64,000 bases of DNA from Micromonospora sp. WMMD980 (lineage in GTDB: Bacteria; Actinomycetota; Actinomycetes; Mycobacteriales; Micromonosporaceae). The position numbers and the translations under genes were made by a program. The stretch spans positions 3,286,001 to 3,350,000 of the forward strand of contig NZ_JARUBE010000003.1 of NCBI RefSeq assembly GCF_029626035.1, written 5' to 3'. Below, in pieces: positions 28,420 through 36,035 of this stretch. The notes below the pieces were generated by a model, which worked only from the letters and a program-made list of their open reading frames with translations, was not told the origin of the DNA and searched no databases. The first letter of the stretch is position 1. Every line of letters begins with the position of its first letter.

Positions 28420-29532
28420 TTAGCTTTGTGCTGCTGGTTGGTTGGGCACGGGCGAGGCGGTGGTCTGTTCGGGGTCGCTGTTGTCGGGTTTGTTGATCCA
28501 TGCCCGGTCCGGGAGGCGGGGCGGGCGTGGACGGCGGCGGCCGAACCGTTGCGGGTGCGCTGCCCAGGCCGCGTCGAGGGTCTGTTGCCGCTGTTCACGG
28601 ATCTGCCCGGCGGTGCCGTGATGCACCGATGCCGGGGTGTGCAGGCCGACCCCGGAGTGCCGGTGCTCGTGGTTGTAGTAGGTGTAGAACGCCTCGCAGT
28701 GCTGCCGGGCGTGCTGGATCGACCCGAACCGCTCGGGAAACGTCGGGTCGTACTTCAACGTCTTGAAGCTCGCCTCGATGTACGGATTGTCGTTCGATGT
28801 CTTCGGACGGCTGTGGCTACGGCCGATCTTCAGATCGGTCAGCAGCTGGGTGACGGTCTTGCTGGTCATCGCGGCGCCACGGTCGGCGTGCACGGTCAAC
28901 TGATCGGCATCGACGCGTTCGCGGGCGGCCGCGTCAGCGATCAGCGCCTCGGCGAGCTGGCCGTCCTCGTGCGCGGCGACCAGGTGCCCGACGACGTAAC
29001 GGGACCAGATGTCGATCACGGTGTAGAGGTGGAACCAGACGCCCTTCTGCGGGCCGCGCAGCTTGGTGATGTCCCAGGACCAGACCTGGTTCGCCGCGTC
29101 GGCCACGAGTTCGGGTTTGGTGCGGGCCGGATGGCTGGCCTGGCTGCGGCGTTCGCCGCTCTGCCCGGCAGCCCGCAAGATCCGGTACATCGTGGACTCC
29201 GAGCACCACCAGCGGCCCTCGTCGAGCTCGCGGGCCCACACCTGCGCCGGCGCCAGATCTTGGTACTCGGGCCGGTTTAGCAGTTGCAGCACCTGCTCAC
29301 GTTCCGCCTCGGACAACGCCGACGGCGGTGGCCTGCGCGCGGTCCGCGGCCGTGAGATTAGCGGTGGTACGCGGTGCCGGTAGAGCGTCGCGCGGGAAAC
29401 ACCGGTCAGCCGGCAGGCCCCGGCGATGCCCCACGCCGGGGTCAGCGCCTGCTGTGCCTCGGCGAGGACGGGTTCGGCATCGGCGCGGAATCCGCGCTCT
29501 CGGAGAGCAGTTCCAAGAGCGCGTGCGCTTTT
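28420..29532 (-). CDS. IS3-family transposase OrfB (DDE integrase core, transframe)
   Basis: Reading frame entered by -1 slippage at GGGAAAA; a TTG at 29316 would give a 298-residue stand-alone product. HTH_21-like N-terminal part (PEYQDLAPAQVWARELDEG, MYRILRAAGQ), then the rve core with catalytic Asp in WSWDITKLRGP, Asp in VHADRGAAM and Glu in NDNPYIEASFKTLKY, ending in the family-typical YYNHEHRHSGVGLHTPASVH. Appears intact, so the element may be active. Confidence 0.85.
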   Translation of the reverse strand, partial: KSARALGTALRERGFRADAEPVLAEAQQALTPAWGIAGACRLTGVSRATLYRHRVPPLISRPRTARRPPPSALSEAEREQVLQLLNRPEYQDLAPAQVWARELDEGRWWCSESTMYRILRAAGQSGERRSQASHPARTKPELVADAANQVWSWDITKLRGPQKGVWFHLYTVIDIWSRYVVGHLVAAHEDGQLAEALIADAAARERVDADQLTVHADRGAAMTSKTVTQLLTDLKIGRSHSRPKTSNDNPYIEASFKTLKYDPTFPERFGSIQHARQHCEAFYTYYNHEHRHSGVGLHTPASVHHGTAGQIREQRQQTLDAAWAAHPQRFGRRRPRPPRLPDRAWINKPDNSDPEQTTASPVPNQPAAQS

Positions 29533-29879
29533 CCCATGATCTGCAAAGCGGTCTCAGTCTTGGCCAGCTTGGCCTGCAAGCGGGCGTTCTCCCGCTGAAG
29601 ACGGGCAAGTTCGGCGCTCTCGGCCTTCTTCGCTGCCCGCGCGGCCGATTGCCGCCGGTCCGTCAAGCCGGCCGACGCTCCGGCGTCTCGGGCCTTGCGC
29701 CAGTCGAGAATGTGTGACCCGTACAACCGTTCCCGGCGCAGAATCGCCCCGCGAGCCGCCGCGTCCGGCGCCGCGTCGTACTCGTCCAGGATCCGCGCCT
29801 TGAACTCTGCGGTGAATGTCCGCCGCTGGGGCCGGGCGTCCGGATCCAGGCTCTCGTGGGGCTTCGACGTTATGCTAAT
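29442..29879 (-). CDS. IS3-family transposase OrfA
   Basis: About 145 residues. No ATG fits; an ATT at 29879 preceded by GAGGAGAG is the best start. It encodes RRTFTAEFKARILDEYDAAP, then the LYGSHILDWRKARDAG turn and a Leu-zipper-like stretch (RLQRENARLQAKLAKTE). It ends in TGA beyond the GGGAAAA heptamer at 29535-29529, where a -1 shift leads into OrfB. DNA-binding part of the transposase. Confidence 0.75.
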   Translation of the reverse strand: MSITSKPHESLDPDARPQRRTFTAEFKARILDEYDAAPDAAARGAILRRERLYGSHILDWRKARDAGASAGLTDRRQSAARAAKKAESAELARLQRENARLQAKLAKTETALQIMGKAHALLELLSESADSAPMPNPSSPRHSRR

Positions 29880-30307
29880 GATCTCTCCTCAGGACCGTCC
29901 AGGAAGAGTATCCCCTGGTAGACGGGCTGTCTCACATCAGCGTGACAGGGAGGGCAACGAGGCCGTGCTGCGCCGACCGTTGCGCGGCTCGGGTGCGATG
30001 GCCCGGCAACTCGATGCCTTGGTGGTGTCCAGCCAGCGGCACAACATCGGCATCCGGGTGCTGCCGTTCAGCGTCGGGCTCCATCGCTGGGCGGTAGCCG
30101 GCACGTTCACCATGCTCGACTTCCCCACCGACGTGCGAGAACAGGAGCCGACCACGATCTACATGGACGGGCCGTGCGGTGCGGTCTACCTTGACAAGCC
30201 ACACGAAATTCAGACCTACGAGGAAGCGTGGCGCTCGCTCGCTGAGCGGGCGCTCGATGAGGACGAGTCCCGTGAGCTGATCACGGAGATCGCGAAGGAG
30301 ATGACCC

Positions 30308-30505
30308 ATGGGACGTGACGGGATGTGGCGCAAGTCGTCCCGATCCGGCGGCGAGGGCAACTGCGTCGAGGTGGCGGGCTTCGCCGACTCGGTGGGAGTG
30401 CGGGACACCAAGGATCGGCAGGGACCGGCGCTGAGCTTCGCACCGGCGAGCTGGACCCGGTTCGTCGCGGCCACCCGCACCGGCCGCTTCGACCACCCGG
30501 CCTGA
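30308..30505 (+). CDS. DUF397 protein, copy 1
   Basis: 65 residues (MWRKSSRSGGEGNCVEVAGF, VRDTKDRQGPALSF, WTRFVAATRTGRFD), a typical DUF397 protein. These are small partners of XRE/DUF5753 regulators in actinobacteria. ATG 30308 overlaps the end of the interrupted regulator by 11 nt, so the pair was one operon. Confidence 0.9.
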   Translation: MGRDGMWRKSSRSGGEGNCVEVAGFADSVGVRDTKDRQGPALSFAPASWTRFVAATRTGRFDHPA

Positions 30506-30605
30506 ACCGGCCGACCGGTCAGCCGAGCGCGCTCGCTCGGCGAGCGGGCGCTCGACGCGGACGAGTCCCGTGAGCTGATCACGGAAATCGCGAAGGAGAT
30601 GACCC

Positions 30606-30803
30606 ATGGGACGTGACGGGATGTGGCGCAAGTCGTCCCGATCCGGCGGCAACGGCGACTGCGTGGAGGTGGCGGGCTTCGCCGACTCGGTGGCAGTGCG
30701 CGACACCAAGGACCGGCAGGGACCGGCGCTGAGCTTCGCACCGGCGAACTGGACCCGGTTCGTCGCGGCCACCCGCACCGGCCGCTTCGACAACCGGCCG
30801 TGA
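30606..30803 (+). CDS. DUF397 protein, copy 2 (tandem duplicate)
   Basis: 65 residues, nearly identical to copy 1; differences are concentrated at GNGDC, SVAV, ANW and the last residues. It lies exactly 298 nt downstream and is preceded by a duplicated stump of the XRE gene 3' end (30530-30605). It should be expressed as part of the same transcript, if any promoter upstream of the IS insertion still reaches it. Confidence 0.88.
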   Translation: MGRDGMWRKSSRSGGNGDCVEVAGFADSVAVRDTKDRQGPALSFAPANWTRFVAATRTGRFDNRP

Positions 30804-30860
30804 TGCGGTGACAGTGGGTCGGGTGCCGGTGTCGCTGGCACCCGACTCGTCCGGCTGCCC

Positions 30861-31050
30861 TCAGACGACCGGTAGGCCGAGTTGCTGAGCGACCGCTTTC
30901 CCATCACGCCCGGCGAACGGGTCGTAGGAGCGTTGGCCGGCGGTGACCTCGGCGTTGAGCGCCATCAGCCGAGCGCTCCGTGCCGGAATAGTCCTGCCAT
31001 CGCCCGACGAACGTGACCAGTGCCGACCGGATCTGCTCACCACTGCGCAT
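30861..31050 (-). pseudogene. Gene fragment, possibly ends of an MmeI-like restriction-modification protein
   Basis: ATG 31050, 2 nt after the stop of the preceding small gene, opens SGEQIRSALVTFVGRWQDYSGTERS, which resembles the start of MmeI-like type IIG DNA methyltransferases from memory. The frame then closes. A shifted frame continues ALNAEVTAGQRSYDPF to a stop at 30861. This looks like an N-terminus joined to a C-terminus after a large internal deletion. Low certainty. Confidence 0.35.
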
Positions 31051-31052
31051 GG

Positions 31053-31316
31053 TCAGAAGAGCTTAGGCGAATCCGCCGAGAAGTAGGCGCCCTGAAACGG
31101 GTCCTTGCGAGCGATTTCCAGGTTGCGGGCTGCCGTGTCCAGCATCCGCGCGAGGTCGTCACAGCCGACGGTCATCGAGACCGTGCGCTTTGCCCGCTGA
31201 GTTCTCTTGATCGCCTGTTCGATGTTGAGCAGCGCTTCGGAGACCTCGCGAAGCCCGGCCCCCGGCTGACGTTTCGGCGGCGGAGTCGGGCGGCCGAAGA
31301 ACTGGAGGGATGGCAT
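31053..31316 (-). CDS. Small hypothetical protein (SLQFFGRPTPPPKR type)
   Basis: 87 residues with a protein-like sequence: SLQFFGRPTPPPKRQ, then an amphipathic helix (LREVSEALLNIEQAIKRTQ) and VGCDDLARMLDTAARNLEIA. ATG 31316 overlaps the ATG of the divergent ATPase gene (31315) by 2 nt and has no ribosome-binding site, so leaderless initiation or a start further upstream (GTG 31367) must be considered. The fragment at 31050 follows after 2 nt. Function unknown. Confidence 0.5.
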   Translation of the reverse strand: MPSLQFFGRPTPPPKRQPGAGLREVSEALLNIEQAIKRTQRAKRTVSMTVGCDDLARMLDTAARNLEIARKDPFQGAYFSADSPKLF

Positions 31317-31860
31317 GAGCAGCCGGTTCGTGGTGGTCACCGGTGGCCCCGGCGCAGGTAAGACCACGCTCGTCGACGCACTGCGCCGTGCCGGTCACGC
31401 CTGCGTGGCGGAAGCGGGCCGGCAGATCATCCAGGACCAGACGGCGATCGGTGGTCGGGCGACGCACACCCGGGACTCGCGGCTGTTCGCCGAGGTCATG
31501 CTGAGTTGGGAGATCCGCTCCTACCGCCAGGCCGGCCGGCACCCCGGGGTCGTCTTCTTCGACCGGGGAATCCCGGACCTGGTCGGCTATCACCTCCTGC
31601 TCGGCCTGCCCGTGCCGGAGCATGTGACGGCCGCGGCGCGATTGTTCCGCTATCACCGGCGGGTGTTCATCGCCCCGCCCTGGCCGCAGATCTACACCGC
31701 CGACGGCGAGCGGCAGCAGGACTTCGCGGAGGCCGTGCGCACCCACGACGCGATGGTCGCCGCCTACACCGGACTCGGCTACGAACTCTGCACGCTGCCG
31801 CGCGCCGACGTCGCCGCTCGCCTCGACTTCGTCCGACGGTGGTGCCCAGCACCTGCTTGA
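31315..31860 (+). CDS. P-loop AAA-type ATPase/kinase-like protein
   Basis: 181 residues, with Walker A GGPGAGKTT at residues 10-18 and an FFDRGIPDLVGY segment that fits the AAA_28 family of small nucleotide-binding proteins. ATG 31315 has GGAGGG 7 nt upstream. These proteins may phosphorylate a small substrate; no partner is encoded next to it. A strong hairpin follows at 31913-31964. Confidence 0.85.
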   Translation: MSSRFVVVTGGPGAGKTTLVDALRRAGHACVAEAGRQIIQDQTAIGGRATHTRDSRLFAEVMLSWEIRSYRQAGRHPGVVFFDRGIPDLVGYHLLLGLPVPEHVTAAARLFRYHRRVFIAPPWPQIYTADGERQQDFAEAVRTHDAMVAAYTGLGYELCTLPRADVAARLDFVRRWCPAPA

Positions 31861-31912
31861 CGGGTTCGCCGTCCACCTAGCCGGATTGATGTTCCACATC
31901 ATGGAGCCCGTA

Positions 31913-31964
31913 GAGATCTTGGAAGGGAACGGCCCCCATCGGGGCCCTGCCGTTCCAAGATCTC
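31913..31964. repeat. Palindromic element / terminator GAGATCTTGGAA
   Basis: 12-bp perfect arms GAGATCTTGGAA/TTCCAAGATCTC enclose a second stem (GGCCCC..GGGGCC). It lies 53 nt after the ATPase gene and 46 nt before the next gene. It can act as a terminator; similar elements are probably dispersed in the genome (inference). Confidence 0.7.
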
Positions 31965-31998
31965 CCGTCCGGGCCCCGATCGGTCGGGCTGCCGCCAC

Positions 31999-32004
31999 TA
32001 CGAT
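31999..32004 (+). promoter_or_regulatory. -10 box TACGAT for a leaderless transcript
   Basis: TACGAT lies 6 nt upstream of the GTG at 32011, with no Shine-Dalgarno between, the usual spacing for leaderless actinobacterial genes. Confidence 0.5.
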
Positions 32005-32010
32005 GCGAGC

Positions 32011-35000
32011 GTGGCTCGGATTCGGCGCCCGTACCAACTGGTCGCCGCCCTCGTGGTGGTGCTGCTGCTCGGTGCGGGCGTGGCCTGGGGTGTCGACGAC
32101 ACGTTGGGGCTCAGCCACACCCCGGCCGACGTGCCGCCCGAGCGGGCCGTCGCCGCGCCGTCCCGGGCACCCGCGCCGGTCCCGCCGCTGACCTCGATCG
32201 TGGTGCCGGACCAGCTCCGCACCGTCAAGGCCGCCGCGGCCGTGGCCGACGCGCTCGCCGCCCGGGGCCGCCCCCGTCCCACGGTCACGATGACCGCCTC
32301 CCCGAACACGAACACCGGGCCGGCAACCGCGAGCATGTCGGCGGTGACCACCCTGCGGGCGGAGCTGCGCGCCGGCGGGGCCCCGGAGGCGTACCGGATC
32401 GGCGTCCGCCGCGAGGAGCTGACCGTCACCGGCGACCTCGCGGGCGTCGCGGCCGGGCTCTACCGGCTGGCCGACCGGATCCGCTCGGGCGCCGAGGTGC
32501 TGCCGGCGGCGGAGGCCGGGCGGCCGGTCGCGCCCCGGCTGGGGTTGCGGCTGACCGACGCGGGTTCGGTGGGCCGTGAGCCGGATGCGGCGGCGTTCGC
32601 CGCCGGCGACGACTATCGCCTGAACACCGACGTGGTCACCTCGGCGCTGCTGCCCGAGGCGCCGTGGGTGGACGCCGCGGCGGTGGCCCGCGTCGACGCG
32701 CAGTTCCGACAGTTCGTCGACCACGCGGCGGCGCAGGGCTACACCGGCGTCGTGGTGCCCGGCTTCCTGGAGTACGTCACGTTCGACAAGGTCGGTGACG
32801 GGCACGCGGTCTACCCGGCCGGCGATCCGCACGTGGCACGGGCGCGGGCCATGGTGGCGGCGTTCGGGCCGGTCTTCCGGTACGCCGACGAGATGGGCCT
32901 GAAGGTCTTCCTGCTCACCGACATGCTGGCGGTGTCGCCGCCGCTGGAGGCGTACCTGCACCGCACCGTGGGCGGGCTCGACACCGGCGACCCCCGGCTC
33001 TGGGCCGTCTACCGGGCCGGGCTGGCCGAGGTGTTCGCGCGGATGCCGTTCGTCGCCGGGCTGATGGTCCGCGTCGGCGAGGGCGGCGAGGTGTACGCGG
33101 GCAGCGGCTGGGACTACACGTCCAAGCTCGCGGTCACCACCGCCGACGGGGTGCGCGCGATGCTGCGGGCGCTGCTCGACACCGCCGGACCGGCCGGCAA
33201 GGAGATCATCTTCCGCACCTGGACCGTCGGCGTGGGAGAGGTCGGCGACCTGCACACCAACCCGCAGGAGTACGCGCGGGTCCTCGGCGGGTTCGACGAT
33301 CCGCACCTGATCGTGTCTACCAAGTACACGCTCGGCGACTTCTACAGCCACCTGCCGTTCAACACCACCCTGTTCGGCGGCACGCAGCGGCGGATCGTGG
33401 AGTTCCAGGCCCGGCGCGAGTTCGAGGGGTTCGGCGCGCTGCCCAACGACCTCGGCCCGCTGCACGCGGCGGCGCTGCGCGCGTTCCTCGCCGCGAACCC
33501 GCACGTCGAGGGCGTGTGGAACTGGACCCAGGACGGCGGGCCGCTGCGCGCCGGCCCGATGTCGCTCTACCTGCGCGCCGGCTTCTGGCAGCTCTACGAC
33601 CTGAACACCTACGCGGTGGCGCGGCTTGCCTGGGACCCGGACACCGACCCGGCGCGGGTGACGGCGGACTGGGCCTACCGCACGTTCTCCGCCGACCCGG
33701 CCACCGTGGCGGCGATCGGGGCGGCCATGGCGCTGTCCCGCACGGCGGTCACCACCGGCCTCTACGTCGGCCCGTACGCGGACACGTCGGTGCGGGCGCT
33801 CGGGCTGGAACCACCACCGATGATGTGGATCTTCGAGTGGGACATCCCGACCGGCGACTCGGCGGCGCTGGACAGCATCTACGCGGTCACCGGCGACCGG
33901 GTCGACGAGGCGGTCGCCGAGGGCGGCGCGGCGGTCGCCACGGCCCGGCGGATGCGGGCACTGGTCGCCGGCACCGACCCGGCGACGTGGCGGGACGCCG
34001 CGCTGCGGCAACGCTTCGTCGACACGCTCGACTACCAGGTGGACCTGTTCGCGACGCTGGCCGCCTACCGCGCCATGGTGCTGCGGCACGCGCAGTGGCT
34101 GGACACCGGTTCCGCCGACGCCTACGCCGACTGGCGGTCCGCCGCCGGGGCGTACCGGGAGGCGCGCGACCGGCACCGGCAGCGCTACGGCGGCGACCTC
34201 GACCTGCCGGCGTACCGCTTCACCGCGGCCGACCTCGGCGCGCAGCGGGCCGACCGCGACCCGGCGATGGCCTGGGCGGCGCGGGCGCTGCTGGCCCTGG
34301 TCGGCGTCGTGGTGGTGCTCGGCCTTCGCGGGCGCCGACGCGACAGCGGGCGCCGGCCGGGCGGCGCTGCGGCGCGGGCGCTGCTGCTGGGCGCGCTGCG
34401 GCCGTGGCGGCTGGCCGGGCTGCCGGCCCCGGCGTACCGGGCGGACCGGGTGCTGGTGTGGCTGGTGCCGGCGGCGGTACTGGTGGCGAGCCGGCTGGTG
34501 TTCACCTGGTTCGCCGCGCCCGCGCACCTGCTTGTCACGCTCGGCGGTTGGGCGCTGTTCGCGCTCGTCGCACGCCTGGCCGTGGGCCGGCGGGACCCGT
34601 TCGCGCTGTGGGCGGTCGTCGGCGGGGTGGCGTTGCTGCGCAGCGTGCTGCTGCTGGCGGTGCTGGCCGGGCGTGGGCCGGGCGGCTACTGGATGGTGTT
34701 CTGGACCGCGCCGGCCCGCCGGGCGGTCTACCTGACGATCGCGGTGGCGGCGTTCTGCTGGCTGTTCGTGGCGACCGCTGTGGTGCTGCGCGACCGCTAC
34801 GGGGTGACCCGCCGCCGCGCCGCCGGGCTGGTGCTCGCCGCCGCCGGAGTGCCGCTGGCGGTGCTCGCCGGGCTGGTCGCCTGGATCGGCGCGGAACACG
34901 CGCTGACGGTGTGGAACGACCAGATGGCGTTGCTGCCGTGGGGGCTGTCGCGCATCCTCGGCATCACCGTCTACCTGGGCATCCCGACCGGGCTGCCCGG

Positions 35001-35175
35001 GCACGCGGCCGGGGTCGGGGTGGCGCTGGTCGCCGCCGGGGCGCTGCTGTCGACAGGGCGTCAGGTCAACGGCGACGGCGACTCCGCGCCGGGCAGCAGC
35101 AGCCGGGGTGCGCCGGAGCCGTCCGCCGGCACCGACCAGACGTCCGGACGGCCGTCGTCGGCGCGCAGCGTGTAG
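32011..35175 (+). CDS. Membrane-anchored glycoside-hydrolase-like protein
   Basis: 1054 residues from a leaderless GTG. An N-terminal signal anchor (LVAALVVVLLLGAGVAW) is followed by a large exported region (about 40-740). It has a GH20b/GH67-like N-terminal subdomain (TVTGDLAGVAAGLYRLADRI) and a TIM-barrel-like core (GYTGVVVPGFLEYVTF, ADEMGLKVFLLTDML, NPHVEGVWNWTQDGGP). It closes with about 7 membrane helices (about 755-1030). Alpha-glucuronidase-type families have this layout without the membrane part. Glu/Asp in VRVGEGGEVYAG may be catalytic (inference). The last 115 nt overlap the convergent TolB-like gene, so the natural C-terminus may be only a tail. Substrate unknown; the neighbours suggest envelope or polysaccharide work. 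Confidence 0.65.
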   Translation: MARIRRPYQLVAALVVVLLLGAGVAWGVDDTLGLSHTPADVPPERAVAAPSRAPAPVPPLTSIVVPDQLRTVKAAAAVADALAARGRPRPTVTMTASPNTNTGPATASMSAVTTLRAELRAGGAPEAYRIGVRREELTVTGDLAGVAAGLYRLADRIRSGAEVLPAAEAGRPVAPRLGLRLTDAGSVGREPDAAAFAAGDDYRLNTDVVTSALLPEAPWVDAAAVARVDAQFRQFVDHAAAQGYTGVVVPGFLEYVTFDKVGDGHAVYPAGDPHVARARAMVAAFGPVFRYADEMGLKVFLLTDMLAVSPPLEAYLHRTVGGLDTGDPRLWAVYRAGLAEVFARMPFVAGLMVRVGEGGEVYAGSGWDYTSKLAVTTADGVRAMLRALLDTAGPAGKEIIFRTWTVGVGEVGDLHTNPQEYARVLGGFDDPHLIVSTKYTLGDFYSHLPFNTTLFGGTQRRIVEFQARREFEGFGALPNDLGPLHAAALRAFLAANPHVEGVWNWTQDGGPLRAGPMSLYLRAGFWQLYDLNTYAVARLAWDPDTDPARVTADWAYRTFSADPATVAAIGAAMALSRTAVTTGLYVGPYADTSVRALGLEPPPMMWIFEWDIPTGDSAALDSIYAVTGDRVDEAVAEGGAAVATARRMRALVAGTDPATWRDAALRQRFVDTLDYQVDLFATLAAYRAMVLRHAQWLDTGSADAYADWRSAAGAYREARDRHRQRYGGDLDLPAYRFTAADLGAQRADRDPAMAWAARALLALVGVVVVLGLRGRRRDSGRRPGGAAARALLLGALRPWRLAGLPAPAYRADRVLVWLVPAAVLVASRLVFTWFAAPAHLLVTLGGWALFALVARLAVGRRDPFALWAVVGGVALLRSVLLLAVLAGRGPGGYWMVFWTAPARRAVYLTIAVAAFCWLFVATAVVLRDRYGVTRRRAAGLVLAAAGVPLAVLAGLVAWIGAEHALTVWNDQMALLPWGLSRILGITVYLGIPTGLPGHAAGVGVALVAAGALLSTGRQVNGDGDSAPGSSSRGAPEPSAGTDQTSGRPSSARSV

Positions 35176-36035
35176 GCGAGGGTGCCGCCGTCGAGCCACG
35201 CGGCCTGGTCGTCGACGCTGGCGCGCTCGGCGGTGGCGGTCACCCGCATGGTGCGCAGGTCCAGCACGGACAGTCGCCAGCCCTTCGAAGGGTCGGCGTC
35301 GACCGCCTCCTTGAACGCGATCCGGGTGCCGTCCGGCGACAGCGACGGACACTCGACGTTCTCGCGTACCGTCGCCACCGTCCGGGCGGCGGCGTCGCCG
35401 CGCACCAGCCACCGTTTCCCGGCGCTGGACATGGTGGCATAGAAGGTGTTGTCGTCGCCCGCGAACGTGACGCCCCAGAAGTTGACGTCGGCGTTGCGGT
35501 AGGGCCGGCCGTCGCGCCGGACCGCGAACGCCTCCAGCGAGGCGACGGTGACGCCGGTGCGGGCGTCGAGGAAACCGGTGCGGGTAGAGAAGCCGCCGCC
35601 ACTGTAGGAGTCGCCGCCGACGAACGTGGTCCACGACACCATCCGGCCGGACGCCGAGACCCGGGCCCGGTTGGGCAGCCCCGGCACGTCCAGCCGCCGG
35701 ACCGGGCGCAGCTCCGCGTCGAGCACCACCACCTGGTATGACCACGCGCTGCTCGGGGCCAGGCAGACGCCGGTGCCGGCGGCGGCGTACACCCGCAGGC
35801 ACTCCAGGGCGGCGACGGCGCGCGGCCCGGCGGGGTCGGCGAGCGCGGCGGTGGAGACGTGCCGGTCGGTGACGGCGAGCAGCCGGGGGCCGGGACGGAG
35901 GGTGACCGCCCGGTCGGCGGCGGCGGCCGGCACCGGTGCGGGCCGGGCCGACACCACCGCGTAGCCGGTGGCCAGCGCGCCGAGCGCGACGGCCGAGGCG
36001 GCCAGCGTGGCGAGCTTCGCGCCTGTCGACATCAT
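35061..36035 (-). CDS. TolB-like beta-propeller protein with N-terminal signal anchor
   Basis: 324 residues, ATG 36035 overlapping the stop of the MFS gene (ATGA). The hydrophobic N-terminus (LATLAASAVALGALATGYAVV) directs export or anchoring. The rest shows WD40/TolB-type repeats (RVSASGRMVSWTTF, VECPSLSPDGTRIAFKEA, DDQAAWLDGGTLAYTL, DVWSVPADGSGAPRLL). Probably an extracytoplasmic binding protein of unknown partner, cotranscribed with the MFS transporter. Confidence 0.8.
   Translation of the reverse strand: MMSTGAKLATLAASAVALGALATGYAVVSARPAPVPAAAADRAVTLRPGPRLLAVTDRHVSTAALADPAGPRAVAALECLRVYAAAGTGVCLAPSSAWSYQVVVLDAELRPVRRLDVPGLPNRARVSASGRMVSWTTFVGGDSYSGGGFSTRTGFLDARTGVTVASLEAFAVRRDGRPYRNADVNFWGVTFAGDDNTFYATMSSAGKRWLVRGDAAARTVATVRENVECPSLSPDGTRIAFKEAVDADPSKGWRLSVLDLRTMRVTATAERASVDDQAAWLDGGTLAYTLRADDGRPDVWSVPADGSGAPRLLLPGAESPSPLT

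Larger units (their letters stand above)
28381..29954. mobile_element. IS3-family insertion sequence (~1574 bp)
   Basis: Flanked by a 5-bp direct repeat CAACG (28376-28380 and 29955-29959). Subterminal inverted repeats begin CCTGTCA and continue to TGAGACA at both ends (28384 onward; 29950 backward). It contains overlapping orfA and orfB on the minus strand, opposite to the gene it interrupts. The exact tips are uncertain by a few bases. Confidence 0.85.
27858..30318 (+). pseudogene. XRE-family/DUF5753 regulator split by an IS3-type element
   Basis: GTG 27858 opens a helix-turn-helix domain (YLKEIREDAHITVSAAAKEL, WSTPRIWRYETGQ) followed by DUF5753 (WWHSYGEAVKDWFKLYVGLE, ANLVPGLLQTVEYM). The frame breaks at 28380. 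The rest of DUF5753 resumes at 29960 (EAVLRRPLRG, HNIGIRVLPF, MLDFPTDVREQEPTTIYMDG) to TGA 30318. Removing 28381-29954 with one CAACG target copy joins GTGCTCAACG to AGGCCGTG in frame (VLNEAV), giving 293 residues, normal for the family. The DUF397 genes behind it are its usual partner type in differentiation or secondary-metabolism control. Confidence 0.88.
30231..30803. repeat. 298-bp direct tandem duplication
   Basis: Unit 1 (from about 30231) and unit 2 (from about 30528) each contain the last ~25 codons of the XRE gene and a whole DUF397 gene. They are about 93-95% identical by eye, so the event is older than a fresh duplication. Confidence 0.85.

Noticed and set aside
31159-35802. 1547-residue minus-strand open frame
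   Set aside because: Antisense shadow of the glycosidase-like gene; the real minus gene here is 35061-36035 in another frame.
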